The notes below the pieces were generated by a model, which saw nothing but the letters and a program-made list of their open reading frames with translations, did not search any database and had not been told where the DNA came from. Both the position numbers and the translations under genes were made by a program. Of a DNA stretch of 64,000 nt, positions 39,900-52,555 are shown piece after piece. The number at the start of each line of letters is the position of its first letter. Positions within the stretch are counted from its first letter, which is position 1. Origin of the DNA: Diaporthe sp. PMI_573 (taxonomy: Eukaryota > Ascomycota > Sordariomycetes > Diaporthales > Diaporthaceae); contig JAJTUP010000035.1 in assembly GCA_021399435.1 (NCBI GenBank), positions 124,001 through 188,000 of the forward strand, in the 5' to 3' direction.

Positions 39900-40635
39900 G
39901 CTTTGTGTCAAGACATGGTCATCGTCGGATACACCAGGCTCTTCTGTTGGCACACTTACGGAGGAAGTGGGCGAGGCGGACGACAGAATTTCTTCGTTAA
40001 CTCCTTGCCATCATTTTCAATTTTTCAGTTTCAACTCTTCATAGCCATGTCGTGTGTGGTTTCTTAAGCTTGTGTTGTTGAAAAGGCAAATTGACCGGTG
40101 AAGATCCGCCATATTACTGAAACGATTTTTATTGCGCACCGATGTCAGTCGATACGGATTCTTTGTGAAGACCACAATCATGTATGAGGATGTGCTGCCG
40201 TTTCAAACTGTCCCACTAGGTCTCGATTTGTACTACCGTTGATCGGGAAGAGTCGGCCAACAAAATTTTATGTGACAATATAGGTTTTAGTTCTCTTCCG
40301 CGAGGCTTGTGTACTGACAGTTTGACCGGCCATAGCCGTGCTCCTCTTTTCAGGCAACATTTCGGGCTGTCAAGGCTGCTGAGCTCAATTCGGCCGACAA
40401 CGTCCATGATCAATGCAACCGAGAGCTGCAAAAATTCTTTCGATTACACAAAAACACATGCTTAAACGCGGTTTACGCGGTCCCCTACACAACCCAGCAG
40501 ATGCTTGCACGAAGAAATCACACAATGGAGCGCTGGAAAAGCTGATCTCCGAACACACTGAGAATCAGAATTGAAGCGTACGTGGAACGCTTGAATCAAA
40601 AAGGGTAAAAAGCAAATCGCAGGATCTCGAGATGG
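39900..40635. other. Gene-free stretch
   Basis: No supported coding gene seen on either strand. Confidence 0.3.
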
Positions 40636-40705
40636 AGGAAAATCGCACTGGGGATGAACCCAGGTCTCTAGTTTAGAAACCAGAATCTTGACCACTAGAC
40701 TATAA
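40636..40705 (-). tRNA. tRNA-like relic (tRNA pseudogene or SINE head)
   Basis: On the minus strand, TAGTCTAGTGG matches the internal Pol III A box and GGTTCATCCC resembles a B box lacking one base. The D-arm resembles eukaryotic tRNA-Glu. The anticodon stem closes (TCTGG/CTAGA) but around an 8-nt loop, the T-loop is one nucleotide short and the acceptor ends do not pair. Not a functional tRNA; a SINE origin is possible because T-runs follow downstream. Confidence 0.45.
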
Positions 40706-42524
40706 GGCAAAGGATTGCACCTCGCGAGCCGCTCGCAAAAGAGCTCGAACGGCTTCTATGCAGCGAAAAACCTAGTCACGACTTCGACTCGTTGGAAACT
40801 CAACAGCATCAGCTCACAAAAGCAGTCGGACGCGAGGTGCCTTCATCATTCGCCAGCCGAATTTTACGATCCTTCTTGTACGCTTAATACCCAGCTCAGC
40901 GAAGACAACATCATGTTTGAAACTGTTCTTAAGTCTACTCGCGGCTGCTCAGTTACATTATGTCCACTTTAAGAAACTACGGCCGGCTATAACATCTCGG
41001 CCGACGGTTCCCTATCCCAGATGTCAGTGTCGTAACAGAGATCCAACACAGCCCCTTTGGCTGACGAGGAGGAGCCAGCCAGCCAACACATGGGCCGCAG
41101 GCAGCCCGGGCGCGAAAGCCACGATGCACAAATGAGGGTAGAAGCAGACCACAAGGTGAGGCCGCCGCGAAGGAGGGGGGGGGGTTGAATAGCATCGGAG
41201 GCCTCAGTCCAGCCAGGCTCGCGCAGTCAGACCTGATCAGAGGGGCAGGATGGACGTTGTTGTGTACGGTAGGGAAACGGTGGGCTGTGGGATGAGAGAG
41301 CTATGAAGCCCAGCTAAGATTGGGAGAAGCCCTATGCGGCCGAAGTATTGCCCATGATCATTGTGAGAACGGGAAACGATCTGTGCTCCAGTCCCTTGGG
41401 CATCGTGCTGGGCGAGCGATCTATGTCTTTCACGCAGTGTACTTTTCCGATTTGTTGTATGTGGAGTACAATGCTTATCAGAAGTACCTGTATTTAACCC
41501 AACAGCCATGATGTAGTCTTTCAAAATACGGGACTTCTGTTGGGTACCTAGATATATTTATGCACTAAAGTCTCAAAAAGTACGATCTTTCTGGTCGATC
41601 ACCGTACATACTGTAGTCACAATACAGAACACTTGAAAGTTCTGCTTGGCGCCTCGAAAGACTCCTAGTGTTGCATTTTTCGATAGATGGAAGCTGCTGT
41701 GTCCGGGAAGCACCTAGAATATTTCCATTCTTCTTATAAGTATTCTATATGGGCGTATTCTAATACTCCGACAGCGGCCGCGAGCCATTCCAATTTACAT
41801 ATAATGATAGCGAAGGACAGTGCAAGACAGACCGAAAGCCATATGATCTCATCGTGTGCGCAATTCTGCTGAGGGCTACGTATCTTGCCCCCGACGCTGT
41901 TAAGATTAGGTAAGTTTGTGCAGAGAGATCCATGTAGGCATCAAAATGTACCGTACTTAATTAAGATATCTATCGTTCATAAAGTACTTTCTGAATATTC
42001 TATACTATAACGTATAAGAATCGCACACAGTATATAAACCCCTTCATTTCACAAGCTCACTGTGAAGTGATTATTATAATATTGAGGTGATAAGCGTATG
42101 TCACAAACTAATAAAAAAAGGAGGATTAACAAAAGGTTGTATTTAACTAGATGACTTCTGTTTTCCGAGGTTCATGTTTACAGTTTCCCTGGATTTTATT
42201 TTCCCTCAATCAACTCCTATACCACCATGTGTAAACTATCGCAAGACATGTTAAACCAAATAACGGGTCATTTGTCTCCTCACGATATTCTAGACCAATA
42301 CCAAGCAGGAACACCTATAAACAGAGTCATACTTAAACATGCCCGCAGATGGGCTAAAATCTTCAAAAGGCTCAACTAGCTCAACACAATTAGCGGACAC
42401 CCAGTGCTCAATCAGTTATATAGTTCAAGTTTAGATGGTTTATATATAAGGATTTTTACAGTAAAGACTATGAGGCACTGGGTTACTTGCTCGTGTCAGG
42501 AGAAGATTAAGCTCGACAGGGCAA
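40706..42524. other. Gene-free stretch
   Basis: No supported gene. It has a G10 run near 41177 and A/T-rich DNA at 41930-42130. Short ORFs on both strands have no family features. Confidence 0.3.
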
Positions 42525-43147
42525 TGGCAGCAAGACCAGGCAACAACCGAGACTCAAGGGACTCAAGTTCCATTTCATGTCCCAGCAGCCCAATGTATCA
42601 GCCCAATGACTGCCGCCCAAGATGGGATAGCCCTTGGCTATACACCACCGTTAACGCTTCCCAACCAGATGATAATCCCTAACCCCTTTTATCAACAAGC
42701 ATATATATACATATCTTTCTTGAATCCAGCCCTAGTACCTTTCTATTACGGGTAATATAGTTAGTGGTGTTGTTGTTTAATGATCTTGAAACTGATTCAC
42801 GTGTTAGATACATTTCCAATGATGCCGTTTCGGCCAATGGCAACCACACGCCATCTGTGCAAATGGAGGGATGTTCTCCGGACAGCAACACGATTGCCCG
42901 CAAGCCGAAGCCATGTTGTTGGGAACACGGCTGTGATGGCCGTCAGTTCTCCACATGGAGCAACCTCATTCGCCACCAACGAGAAAAGTCCGAACAGGCA
43001 CGTAAGTTCAGCTGCCCAGAATGTGGAGCTGAGTTTACACGCGTGACAGCGCGTAACGGCCACGTACAACGTCAAAAGTGTAAACAAAACTTGGCAGGCG
43101 TGCAGCAGGATCGAAAATTGTTGCCTGCGCAGTACTGTCCACGCTGA
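42525..43147 (+). CDS. C2H2 zinc-finger protein, 5' end uncertain
   Basis: The secure part is 42764-43147, whose frame holds two C2H2 fingers: CCWEHGCDGRQFSTWSNLIR plus H..R, then CPECGAEFTRVTARNGHVQR followed by QKC. This is the usual short fungal arrangement of a degenerate first finger and a regular second. No ATG opens this exon; it is preceded by an acceptor-like TTAG at 42761-42764. A likely first exon starts at ATG 42525 (MAARPGNNRDSRDSSSISCP) and could leave at GTTAAC near 42650, but the exact joins are unresolved. Probably a DNA-binding regulator in the nucleus; targets unknown. Confidence 0.6.
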
Positions 43148-44938
43148 GCTTCTTCTTGGATATTTAATGCGTACGTGCTCTTGGTGTCTACAGCGACATC
43201 CGGGAACCACGATTTAAATGGATCGTGTTCGAATCAGCATGTGCTCGGTCGGAGTATATACTCCCGTCGATATTTTCATCCGCTGGCCCGTCATTACTGT
43301 CTGAGACTTCGGACTTGCTGAATGTCTTCCTTTTTGTTACGGGATCCACTGCGACATGGTCACGACCGTCTGGGTCGACCTAGATACTGTCGTCATTCTC
43401 GGAAAAGGGGACGAAAGAAGTTCATTCAGGGGACAAGCGATTGAATTCCCTTGAAGTCGGTCGCATCGTCCCTGGCGTAGACTCCGTGTGTCGACGCATG
43501 TATTTGGGATAGTGTAGGAGAAAGATGGATAGGCCAGGGGTAAAGGTACTACGGGACGAGGTGATTCTGGCACAGGCATCCTTTCTACTAAGTTAGGCAC
43601 AGGGAAGAAATAAGGATTGTCGAGGGGAAACCACCCTATATAGTTAAATATTGCAGGACAAAGTTCGGGATAATCAGATGTTTATAGGTCTGAAAACTGA
43701 TATTGAGAACGTGTACTAAGGTAACGAGATGTAAATATGCATCCGTGAAACGCAGAGCTTAGCGAGTTTATTTAAGGTATTTAACCTATCACCATCAAAA
43801 GGCCCACTAAGGTTGTAGAGTAATAGTGTCAGATACGTCAGAGGCGAAAGTTGGCACCTGTTGCCACCTATTGCCACCTATTGCCACCTATTGCCACGAG
43901 GCTTAGCAATCAGCTTCTAGCTGATTCTATACAGAAGAGAAAGGGTATATAAAGCTTGCCCTGAAACCTCAAGACAGAGGGGGCAAAAAAAGACAATACA
44001 AAAAATACAATTTTCACCCTAATATTTGACAAATAGCTTTGCATTACGGAATTAAGATTACAGCTTCCACATCTCAATGCTGAAACCACTTACTTTTTCA
44101 GTCATTGGCAAGTGCAAATCCTGGTGACCGTCTGTTGTACCATGGAAGGATTTTGTCCTGCACGTCGATGGCGTAAAAACAATAGCTTATTCTTATGTTT
44201 CTTACCTGAATTCGGCGGTAATTCGGGACGAACTTCTTCCCGTCAGCAGGACGGTCAGCACCCGGAAGGTCTGCAAAAAGAGGCCATAGACGACCATCGG
44301 GAAGTCCCAGGATAATGGTCCACACTCACACCAGAAGCTCTCGATTCTGGTCTCCAGGTGCAACCGAAGGTCTAACCCACAGGTAGGATTATCTCAATGT
44401 TTATGTCACATAACTAAGTACTAGACTTTTTATTTCTGTTGTGGACTTTTATGCTGGACCTGCAGGCTGACAGGCAGAAGTCGAATATATGAAAGCAGAA
44501 GCATAAACTTCTCTGAGCTTAAATTGGCGGCCTATGAATGGCGTGTGGGATGGAACGCCGGTGGCAATTGCCTGCAAAATATGCATATAAATTTTGTGTC
44601 AGATCCCAACCGGCAAGCAAAACCCAGCATCACCTAGAGCTAGCCATGGTGGAACTCATTCTCCGTCTACTTTACAAGCCTTACCGACTAAGCATTGTAA
44701 AGATAAGGGGTGGAAGACCTGAGAGGGTGGGACTAATGTTGGAAATCCTGGTCTTTTTGTAACGTTGTGGGCCTTTCGATTTGTACCCTACATGCATAAC
44801 CCAACATAGAGGCCGCAAATAGTAGCAACTTCAATTACAAAAGCTGGGCGACCTTTATATAAGATTCAAGAAAAGGGCATTGAATCCCACTTTCCTCTTT
44901 CATCTTCCTCGTTGTAATATACCAGCATAAACTACACA
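43148..44938. other. Gene-free stretch, with a 10-bp tandem repeat
   Basis: No supported gene. CCTATTGCCA-type 10-bp units are repeated about four times at 43857-43897. Just before the next gene lie a TATATAA box-like site (44855) and a CT-rich leader (44890-44915). Confidence 0.45.
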
Positions 44939-45346
44939 ATGGCATCTCAGAATATCTATGATGACGCTTTATTTTTCGAACTCTACTCTGAGTACCCACG
45001 AGCTAAGGAAGGAGGGAAAGGAGCTTCAGAATGGCCTGAGCTCCTCCAGATGTTTCACGAGACGGTCGTAGTAATATTGCCCCTCATGAATTCGTCCTTA
45101 CATACTCATCTGAACTACCAGTTCTTCCTGCACCTTCCCAAATACATTATTCCTCGAAGTCTATGCTCAGATGGGTCCGACGTAAGACGTCCAACCTGTC
45201 AGACCCGTCCAGAGAGGGCTTTGGTTGCGATGACTTCCCATCAGGTCGAAGCGCTCGATGTCTACATGATAGGCACTTTGAGACATCGAAAGGAGCTCCG
45301 GTCTCGCTCTTTCTTCCTGCCGCTTAGCTTAGAATATCGTCGATAG
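44939..45346 (+). pseudogene. SAM-methyltransferase N-terminal fragment
   Basis: The first 38 residues (MASQNIYDDALFFELYSEYP, GASEWPELLQM) match the N-terminus of class I methyltransferases of the UbiE/COQ5-like type, in which xxNIYDxxxFFxxYxxLPR..GL.GAxEWP is conserved. The motif that must follow, a VLDLGCG SAM-binding loop, is absent; after LLQMFH the sequence leaves the family. The gene has a normal-looking promoter (TATATAA at 44855, pyrimidine-rich leader), so it could be transcribed. Probably a truncated gene with unrelated 3' sequence. Confidence 0.48.
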
Positions 45347-45597
45347 CGCCAATAGACCCAGCTCTCGTGCTGCATCTCGCTCTTAGTATAATAGAGATCA
45401 ATTTGTAAACGAGCATGGTAACTAGCTATGTAAGCACACTGACACTCTCAACCCGTGACCGGGGGAGCAACCGAGCATGGCGTGAAATCGGCGTATACTT
45501 CTTCTGCCCGAAAAGAAAGAATGTCCCCCCCCCCCGCCTTCCATCCTCGCCCCGCCTCCCCTCCTGTCCCCCTCCCCCTCTCCCTCTTTCCCTCTCG

Positions 45598-48500
45598 TCA
45601 GCTGATCTTGATCGTCTTTAATCGGCGCGCCGACGCAGGCTCAGTCCCGCTCCCGTCCGCGTCTCCGTCCGGTGGGCGCTTTGCGGCGGCGATGGCGGCG
45701 GTGGCCCAGTTGTAGTCGAAACCCATGAGGCGGCCGTAGTCGTCGGCGCCCAGCAGGTCTTTGAGCCTGTCCCGCGCAAGCTGTGGCAGCTTCTCGAGAT
45801 CCTCTCGTACCGATTCGCGCCTGGATTCCCACCTTTCCCGCTGGTATTCCCACCCCTTTGTGGTTTTGGTGAAGCAAAGTTGAGATTCCCTTTCTTTCGA
45901 TGTCTCGGATCTGAAGTGTGCGACACGGCACGGGATTTTGCGACCAATGTGGTCGGAACAGCGCTTCAGATGGATTTTGACATCAATGTAAGCCACACCC
46001 CTACCCGCATTTATCGTGTGCTCCTCGGCCGTGGCATCTCTCAAGAAGGCGTTCAATTCGGCACACCACTTACATTCGGTCTCTTGGTCACAAATCCCGA
46101 CTTCGTCCGGCCGAGCCCAGTTCAGAGGTGGCGGTGGCTCTTTGCCCACGCCCCAGACGATGCAGGCTTTTGCGAGCGAGCGGAAGCAGGACCGCGCGTC
46201 CTGAGAAGTCGTGTCCAGGGCAAGAGCCAGGGATCCCATCAGCGGCGTCAGATAATGCGCCATGTAGACTGATGTCTCTCGAGCTTGGGAAACCTGCATC
46301 TGGAGCCTTCGCAACAACCTGGAGGGTGCCTCGCTGTCCTTCCCGGAAGCCTTTGCAAATTCGTAAAAATCTCGAAATGGCCCGGGTCGAGTGTATCGGT
46401 TGCTCTTGGGTCCGCCGCCAGAGCACACGACATCGTGAAACTTATCGCCCAGGTAATCCCTGTAGGACTTATAGTCAAAGACAGATATTGCGTCATTGAG
46501 AAGCCTGCTCAGAGCTCGGCGCACAAATTCCCCACGGACGCAGTTCGGATCTCGTAATTCTATGAAGAGGTTGGTTACCAAGGCGGTGATGAAGCTCCCA
46601 AATCCCCGAAAGATGTCAAGAAGGTGCTCAACTGCTTCTTCAAGCTGTTCCCTGTATGGATGCACAGATTTGGTTAGGCACAGAGCCAGTGGACTTGATT
46701 CTGCTTGGTTTTGCCACCGGAGCCGGGCATGCTTGCTTACCTCTGGTCCTCAGCTTGTCGGGCTGGGACGTCCAAAATTATTTCGGAGAGACAGTCCACG
46801 TCTGCAAAACTAGGTGCTTCGAACGCATCGGCCTTAGCAAGCACGTCAAGCAGCCGGCGGCCATACCATTGCTTTATGTGCTTCATCTTGGCCGGATCCT
46901 TGCGGCCAGGGTTTCCCGCGCAAAACCCGTCGTAAAGTTGGGTAAGGCCACGGTAACAGCGTGCGAGACTGTCTCCTTTTGTGACGGCCGTGGCGACGCT
47001 GCAAGAAGGAACAAGCACATTAGCGACGTGATTCGGAAGCTCCACTGAGATCGCACAAGCCTTACTCGTCTGTGTTTACCCAAGAACCTTGCAGGTTGGC
47101 AAGTCTGCCGAGCGCAAACCAGGACTCGTCGTTCCAGGCCGCCAAAGTTAGCCCTACGGCTTTGCGAAAAAGAGAATGGTTGGCGAAGGATGCAGCAACG
47201 ACTGCGACGTGTCCCAGAAGAGGATCTTTCTGGTCTGCTGCGAGCTCGTATCCCAGCACGTTGTAGCAGAGCTGAAGAAGGGCGCCTTTTAACGACGTAG
47301 GGGTGTCTTGGCTCTCTTTTCCGACCCTCTTGCCTAGCGTGTCCAGCAAATGGGCTGTCAGTCCGCGGAAATGCTCCGACGAATGTGATTCCCTGGTTAG
47401 TGCGTGGGCGAGATGCTTGTTTGGAACAATCAACAGCACCTGCAAAAGAAATATTGTTAGTGTTAAAACACTTAGTGCCGGAAGGTTTTCTCGGTACTTG
47501 CCGTATCCAGAAAGGTCTCTTCATATTGTACATTTTCGGCCAACTCCCATTCATGCGTACATGAGAAAGAGTGCCGACTTCGATCTTCTGCGTAGCTTAT
47601 TTCGCGCAGCAGATTCATGTGAGAGAGTAGTCCAGCAGTTTGTTCGGGCTGGCATAGCGGAATGCCGTCGAGGTTGCGTATGTCAACCAGAGCCCGGGAT
47701 TCACTGGCACCACAATCTCCGACTTCACGACTCATTTGCACTTGGGCAAGCAAGAGAGAAACTTTACCGTCCTTCGCACACCCTTTATGGACGCAAAGAG
47801 CGCGCTGGTAGTCGCGTCCTCGCAAGTCGGCCAAATCCACTGATTCCGGAGTATACCGATGCTGGAGAGGATAGATGAGAAATTTGGGCCCATCCGGCAG
47901 CTCATGCCATACTGACAGGGCGTGCGCAACACGTGCTGTCTGAGTATCCATCGCCGAGGCCGATGGCTCGTAGGAGGCTTCGGCGTTGTTGATGAGGTTG
48001 TACTCGAGAACCCACTGGTAGCCTGTTTGGATTTCATCCGTCTTTGTGTCTGTGAGCCGCTGGGTTTAACAACATCAAGTCCTGATCAGAGAGTGTAACT
48101 CACCCCGTAAAGAACGTCTTGGAGCCAAGCGATGTAAAAGCAGGAGAATGTTGAAATATCCGCCGAGGACAGACTAATAGTCGTTTTCCCGTACCGAAAG
48201 TGCGCGGTGCCGCCTTTATGTGGCGAAGGGAGGCAGATGACAAGCGTGCCAAACATGCCCTCGATCTCTGCGGTGCTTTTTGGGACCGTTAGACGTACGA
48301 AATCGTGCCACGTGCTAGATCCTGACTGACCCTGCTTGAGCCTTGACTATGGCTCCGCGCCTGTACAAAAGGCTCCTGGAGAGCTCGGCTCTAATATCGG
48401 GCTTTCCGTCGCCACCGGCCGGCACCCCCATCTCCCAAGAAGCATGCTTCGAAAGTCGGTCGACAAAGCAAGACCAGTTTGGGTTCTGGATCGTGATATT

Positions 48501-48776
48501 CTCGGCCTCAATGACCGAAATCGCATTATTGATCGCCGCCTCTCCGCTCACGCCAAAGAGTGCCTCAAGGGCTCGCGCGTCTTCTGCCCTGAGTGGTAGG
48601 GAAATGGTTCCGTGCCCGCGCACCGAGATGCAGGGGTTTGGGCATTCTTCAATGACCCCGCCAGTCGCAAAATTGCCGGCCCCCTCAACTTGGTCGATGC
48701 TGTCAAGCAGCCCCGTTCGAAGAGGCTCCAAGTTGCCGACTCCGGCCTCGCTCGATCTATCTCCCGGATCGCTCAT
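45598..48776 (-). CDS. Six-exon 2OG-Fe(II)-oxygenase-like protein, iron ligands not conserved
   Basis: Proposed exons 48776-48331, 48275-48104, 48059-47502, 47439-47088, 47044-46741 and 46651-45598. All five introns keep phase, giving 962 codons (961 residues). Intron 47440-47501 appears to use a GC donor (GCAAGT); the others start GT. The N-terminal third follows a fungal family annotated as 2OG-Fe(II) oxygenase: GTISLPLRAEDARALEALFG, NPNWSCFVDRLSKH, IRAELSRSLLYRRGAIVKAQ, GMFGTLVICLPSPHKGG, GYQWVLEYNL. In active members KPHxDTEK precedes GMFGT, but here the sequence is KAQAGTAE, and the later His (SDVVHEV) is replaced in WLQDVLYG. So both His and the Asp seem lost. The C-terminal two thirds is helical and ends in a Cys-rich stretch (CDQETECKWC). 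Probably a non-catalytic homologue with a recognition role. Confidence 0.68.
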
Positions 48777-49065
48777 CTAGGATAGGAAATGCGGGCTGCA
48801 GCTTTGTGTGAGGACTGAGGATGTCGTTGGGGCAACTACAAGCCGAATGGTCAGAGAATGAGACTGAGAGAGAAAAGAAAGAAAACAGCGCAAAGTATGA
48901 CTAGATATAGGAAAAGTAGGAATTGCTTAGTAACATCCTCGGAGGGAACTAATCACAACTTACACTGCCGATGCTATAGATACCCCAGCAATGCGGGGTT
49001 AGCTGAGGTGTTATTAAACCCAGCCCCTGCGAAGTGGTGAAAGGTATTGATTAATTTTGGCCTGG
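48777..49065. other. Intergenic
   Basis: Upstream region of the 2OG-like gene and left flank of the hAT copy. No terminal repeat is recognised. Confidence 0.3.
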
Positions 49066-50933
49066 AAGGATTCCGTCTGATATAGAACTGAAAGCTCATG
49101 CTTCTTCAGAGACGAGCAGAATCGTCCCTTGAAAATTGTCCTCGGTCTACCCGAGATATCGAAACGGCATACCGGCGAGAACATTGCGGCCGAGGTATTC
49201 ACAATCATCGATATATTTGGCATTGGAGACAAAGTAGGGTACGCAACCCTCGACAATGCTCCCAATAACGATGCAGCAATGGACTCGCTTGGTGAACTCA
49301 TTGGGTTTGAGGGTAAGCGCCGACGCGTGCGCTGCTTTGGCCATACCCTCAATCTTGCAGCGAAAGCCCTTCTTTTCGGCAAGTGTGCGGATGCTCTCGA
49401 GCTGGACGACCCATTCAGTGGTGCCAGTGTCGTATCTGATGTCGAATGGGAAAGGTGGTTGAAGAAAGGGCCTGTTGGTGTGTCAACTACCCTGAATCTT
49501 GGGTTCCTTCGCTAAGATATTTTGGGCAAGCTGCATAATATTGTGCATCACATTTATCGTGCGCAACGCTTATCCTATCTACTCCGAGACATCCAAGCCG
49601 ATGATATTAAAAAGGCATCAAGGGCCAAGTTACGAGCTAGAAAACCACTCCAAGTCATTCGAGACAGCGACACGCGCTGGCTCTCGCAGCTCTACATGAT
49701 CCGTCGAGCGCTCAAACTTCGAAGACACCTCGAGCTCACCATCCTCAAATTCAAGCAGGAGTGGGAGGATGAGAACAGGACCAAACGCACCAAGCAAGTC
49801 AGGAAGGGTGCTAAGGTACCTCATATCATCAGAGATGAATCACAGCTGTCTCGAAATGACTGGGATGTGCTCCAGCGGCTCGAGGAGATCCTAACAGAGT
49901 TTGAAACAGTGGTGAAAACTCTGGAGGGTGATGGCCAAGTTCGAAAACGCAAGCATGGATTTGTCGGCTCTTACGGCAACATATGGGATGTCATCTTAGG
50001 GTTTGAGAGGCTTATGGCCAAGCTTGAAAAGTTCAAGGCCGAGGCCGAGGACTTTCCCGATCCTGACCAATTCAGGATTGGTATCAACTTAGCATGGCAG
50101 AAGATGGACGAGTACTACCATAGTAAGTTATCTTGGTGGCTATATGGCCAAAGCTGACCATCTAAGAACTCGATGAAACACCTGTCTATTACACGGCCTT
50201 GGCGCTCCATCCCTCTTATGGCTGGGCATGGTTTGAGCAGCAATGGGAGCAGAGTCCGACTTGGATTTCGACGGCGAAGACCATGGTGAAGGCAGTTTGG
50301 CAGCAAAACTATTCAGATCTCGTTGTGGCTGATGATTATGACGGCGAGGAAGCGCCGCCTCCAAAAAGGCGTAAGTTTTTCGACCCGTTTGACCATAACG
50401 ACAGTCGAAAGCAGCCCCAGCAGCAGAATCGGCGAATTTCTGGCGACGAGTACGAGTCTTGGTGTGCTAATGACGGCGAGCATGCCGAGACCCGAGATCC
50501 CGTTGCATACTGGCATGAGAGGCGACATAGATATCCCCGTCTATCTCGGATGGCTCTTGATTTTCTCACGATCCAGGCCATGTCTGCAGAGTGTGAGAGG
50601 CTATACTCAGCATCTGGCAGAATGGTCTCGCCACATAGGACAGTTCTCGATGCAGAAATCGTGAGCATGTGTCAGGTACTTCGATCTTGGTATCGCGCAG
50701 GCCTGATCCAACAGATTGACCGCTTGCTGCTGTCGATTCAGGAGGAGGAGGAACTGGTGAATCTGCAGAGTTGTGATGACGACGAAACCATGAAGATGAA
50801 GGCCACAGCATGGTTAAATGGCCATACAGTGGTGGAGAGCGACGAAGAGGCCGAGGAGTTTACTACAGGGGGCTTTGGGGATGTTGCAATGGGGTTTAAA
50901 ATTGACGAAACTGAAATGGAGGATGAGGCTTAG
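49066..50933 (+). pseudogene. hAT transposase, 5'-truncated, close relative of the 10-12 kb copy
   Basis: Starts in the core just after a stop (FFRDEQNRPLKIVLGLPEIS, then RHTGENIA), so the BED finger and first catalytic Asp are missing. Then DKVGYATLDNAPNNDAAMDS (second Asp), RCFGHTLNLAAKALLFG, SDTRWLSQLYMIRRALKLRR and RMALDFLTIQAMSAECERLY follow. The second intron (50123-50166, 44 bp) restores YYHKLDETPVYYTAL. At the first intron the donor (GTGTGT at 49478) is present, but the expected AG directly before GGCAAGCTGCAT is absent. The only AG (49515-49516) gives a 39-bp intron and inserts DILG. The acidic tail ends at 50933. It is probably inactive because of truncation and this splice defect. 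Confidence 0.85.
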
Positions 50934-52555
50934 GCTACTGCAGGGGTGATGTCAACGAAATCAACATTGTACACATACACATCACACGATGGCCATGTTG
51001 ATTAACATTACGCGAGGTTTGGACGTCATGTTAACATCAACTCTATCTACGTGCCATGTGATGTTGTGTGGCATTGATCGGAGCCTTGGATTTTCCTATT
51101 CGAGCCTCCGGAGCCTCACGAAGGGTAGTGTTTGGTATCTCACTTGATGCCGCCCGGGTTATTCAAGTCGAGTTTGTTTGGGAGACACCTTTCAATTGAT
51201 CATGCTTCTAAGGCTGGTTCTACTTCAATCTTGGTATAACTGACTATGTAGCAAAGATTTCAGTTGGGCACACCTTTGTAGCACAACACTCGCCCTCTGA
51301 CTTCTGCCAAACTGTCGTGAGTTAATCAAAATGCTCGTAAAACACGTTTGGTGACAACAAAGCCGCGTCGGATATTTCCTACTCTCGGCGGGCAGCTTCA
51401 ACCTGACTACGAAGCCTCTCACGACGACCTCTTGACCGACTGTGCGCATTGGCCAACCGCCACTTCCACCAAATACGTACGCTGTGACCACAGTTTCCGA
51501 AATGGGTGCTAAATCTTTCAAGTTAGCTTTAGAACTTGAAGGCCGAGAGAATACTTCTCTAAGATGACAGCCCGCCTTTCCGTCGTACTGGGCGTTCTAT
51601 TCTGGTCTTCTTCGTTTGAAAGTGTCAGGTGAGGTGGTATGCGGCCCCGTGCAGTCCAGTCTGCGATCGGCTTACCTACGGAGTCGGAGGCGACGCCCCG
51701 TGATACAAATAGCCCTCGGGTGTCTGCCAGCGGTTTTGACCTCGGAAAAAGCGTCGACGGGACCGAAACTGCCGAACGGCGCCCGAACCAACCGCCTCGC
51801 AAACAATCCTAAACAAGGTCGCCGGAACAGGGTGACACTACACATGAGGGCACCACAGCACCGCAGACAATTTTGGCGTCAATTGGCGTGTCGCGTTACG
51901 AGAAAACATGCAGTCAGTCCACTTGACTACTGGGGTTTGGCGGTGGCATACAGCGTGGAGAGTCTTGCAAGTTTGGCGTCTACCACTGACGTCTTGGAAG
52001 GGGGTTGAGCACGGTTCAGTACATCCGAAACAAGTAAAGGTACTTGCAGTGCTTAGCTGATGTTCATTCCAGCGATACGGAGCCGAAAAAGGATCCTCCG
52101 TATTTGCTTGTTAAAGTGGACCTGGCTGGTGTCCCAGTTATCCTAGCTGTTCCAAAGCTAGGCCTGGATCATAAAACTTGGCCAACTCCGTGAAGAAGCT
52201 TGCAAGCTTAGCGCCACGAAGGAGGTCTTGGACGGGAATTGGCATGATCGCGACGCGTCCGTCTAAAAAACTAGCTTGCTTCATCACTCCCATGGGGACC
52301 CGAGAAAATACATGAGCACGGGACCCGCAAACCTGCTGGGAACCGATTTAGCGGTGACGCTGAGTAAGGCACCTGACGTTGGTGCGGGGTAGAGCTTGTC
52401 GGTATTTAGTGGAAGCCAAGGTTTGGAGTCTATCGCAAGGGTGTTGAAGGTTAGTGCAGTACAGCAAAAATGTATGGGAAATTCTTCTGTCACGCTATCA
52501 ACTAATCACCCCGTGATGGTGTGCATGTGAATAAGATAGTGACGATATTCATAAG
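50934..52555. other. Gene-free stretch upstream of the MATE-like gene
   Basis: No supported gene. Overlapping ORFs at 51225-52010 on both strands show no family features. The last part should contain the MATE-like promoter. Confidence 0.3.

Noticed and set aside
46883..47554. 223-codon ORF in an alternative frame of the 2OG-like gene
   Set aside because: Basic, low-complexity product that reads through two introns; the spliced frame gives hydrophobic-patterned sequence continuous with neighbouring exons.
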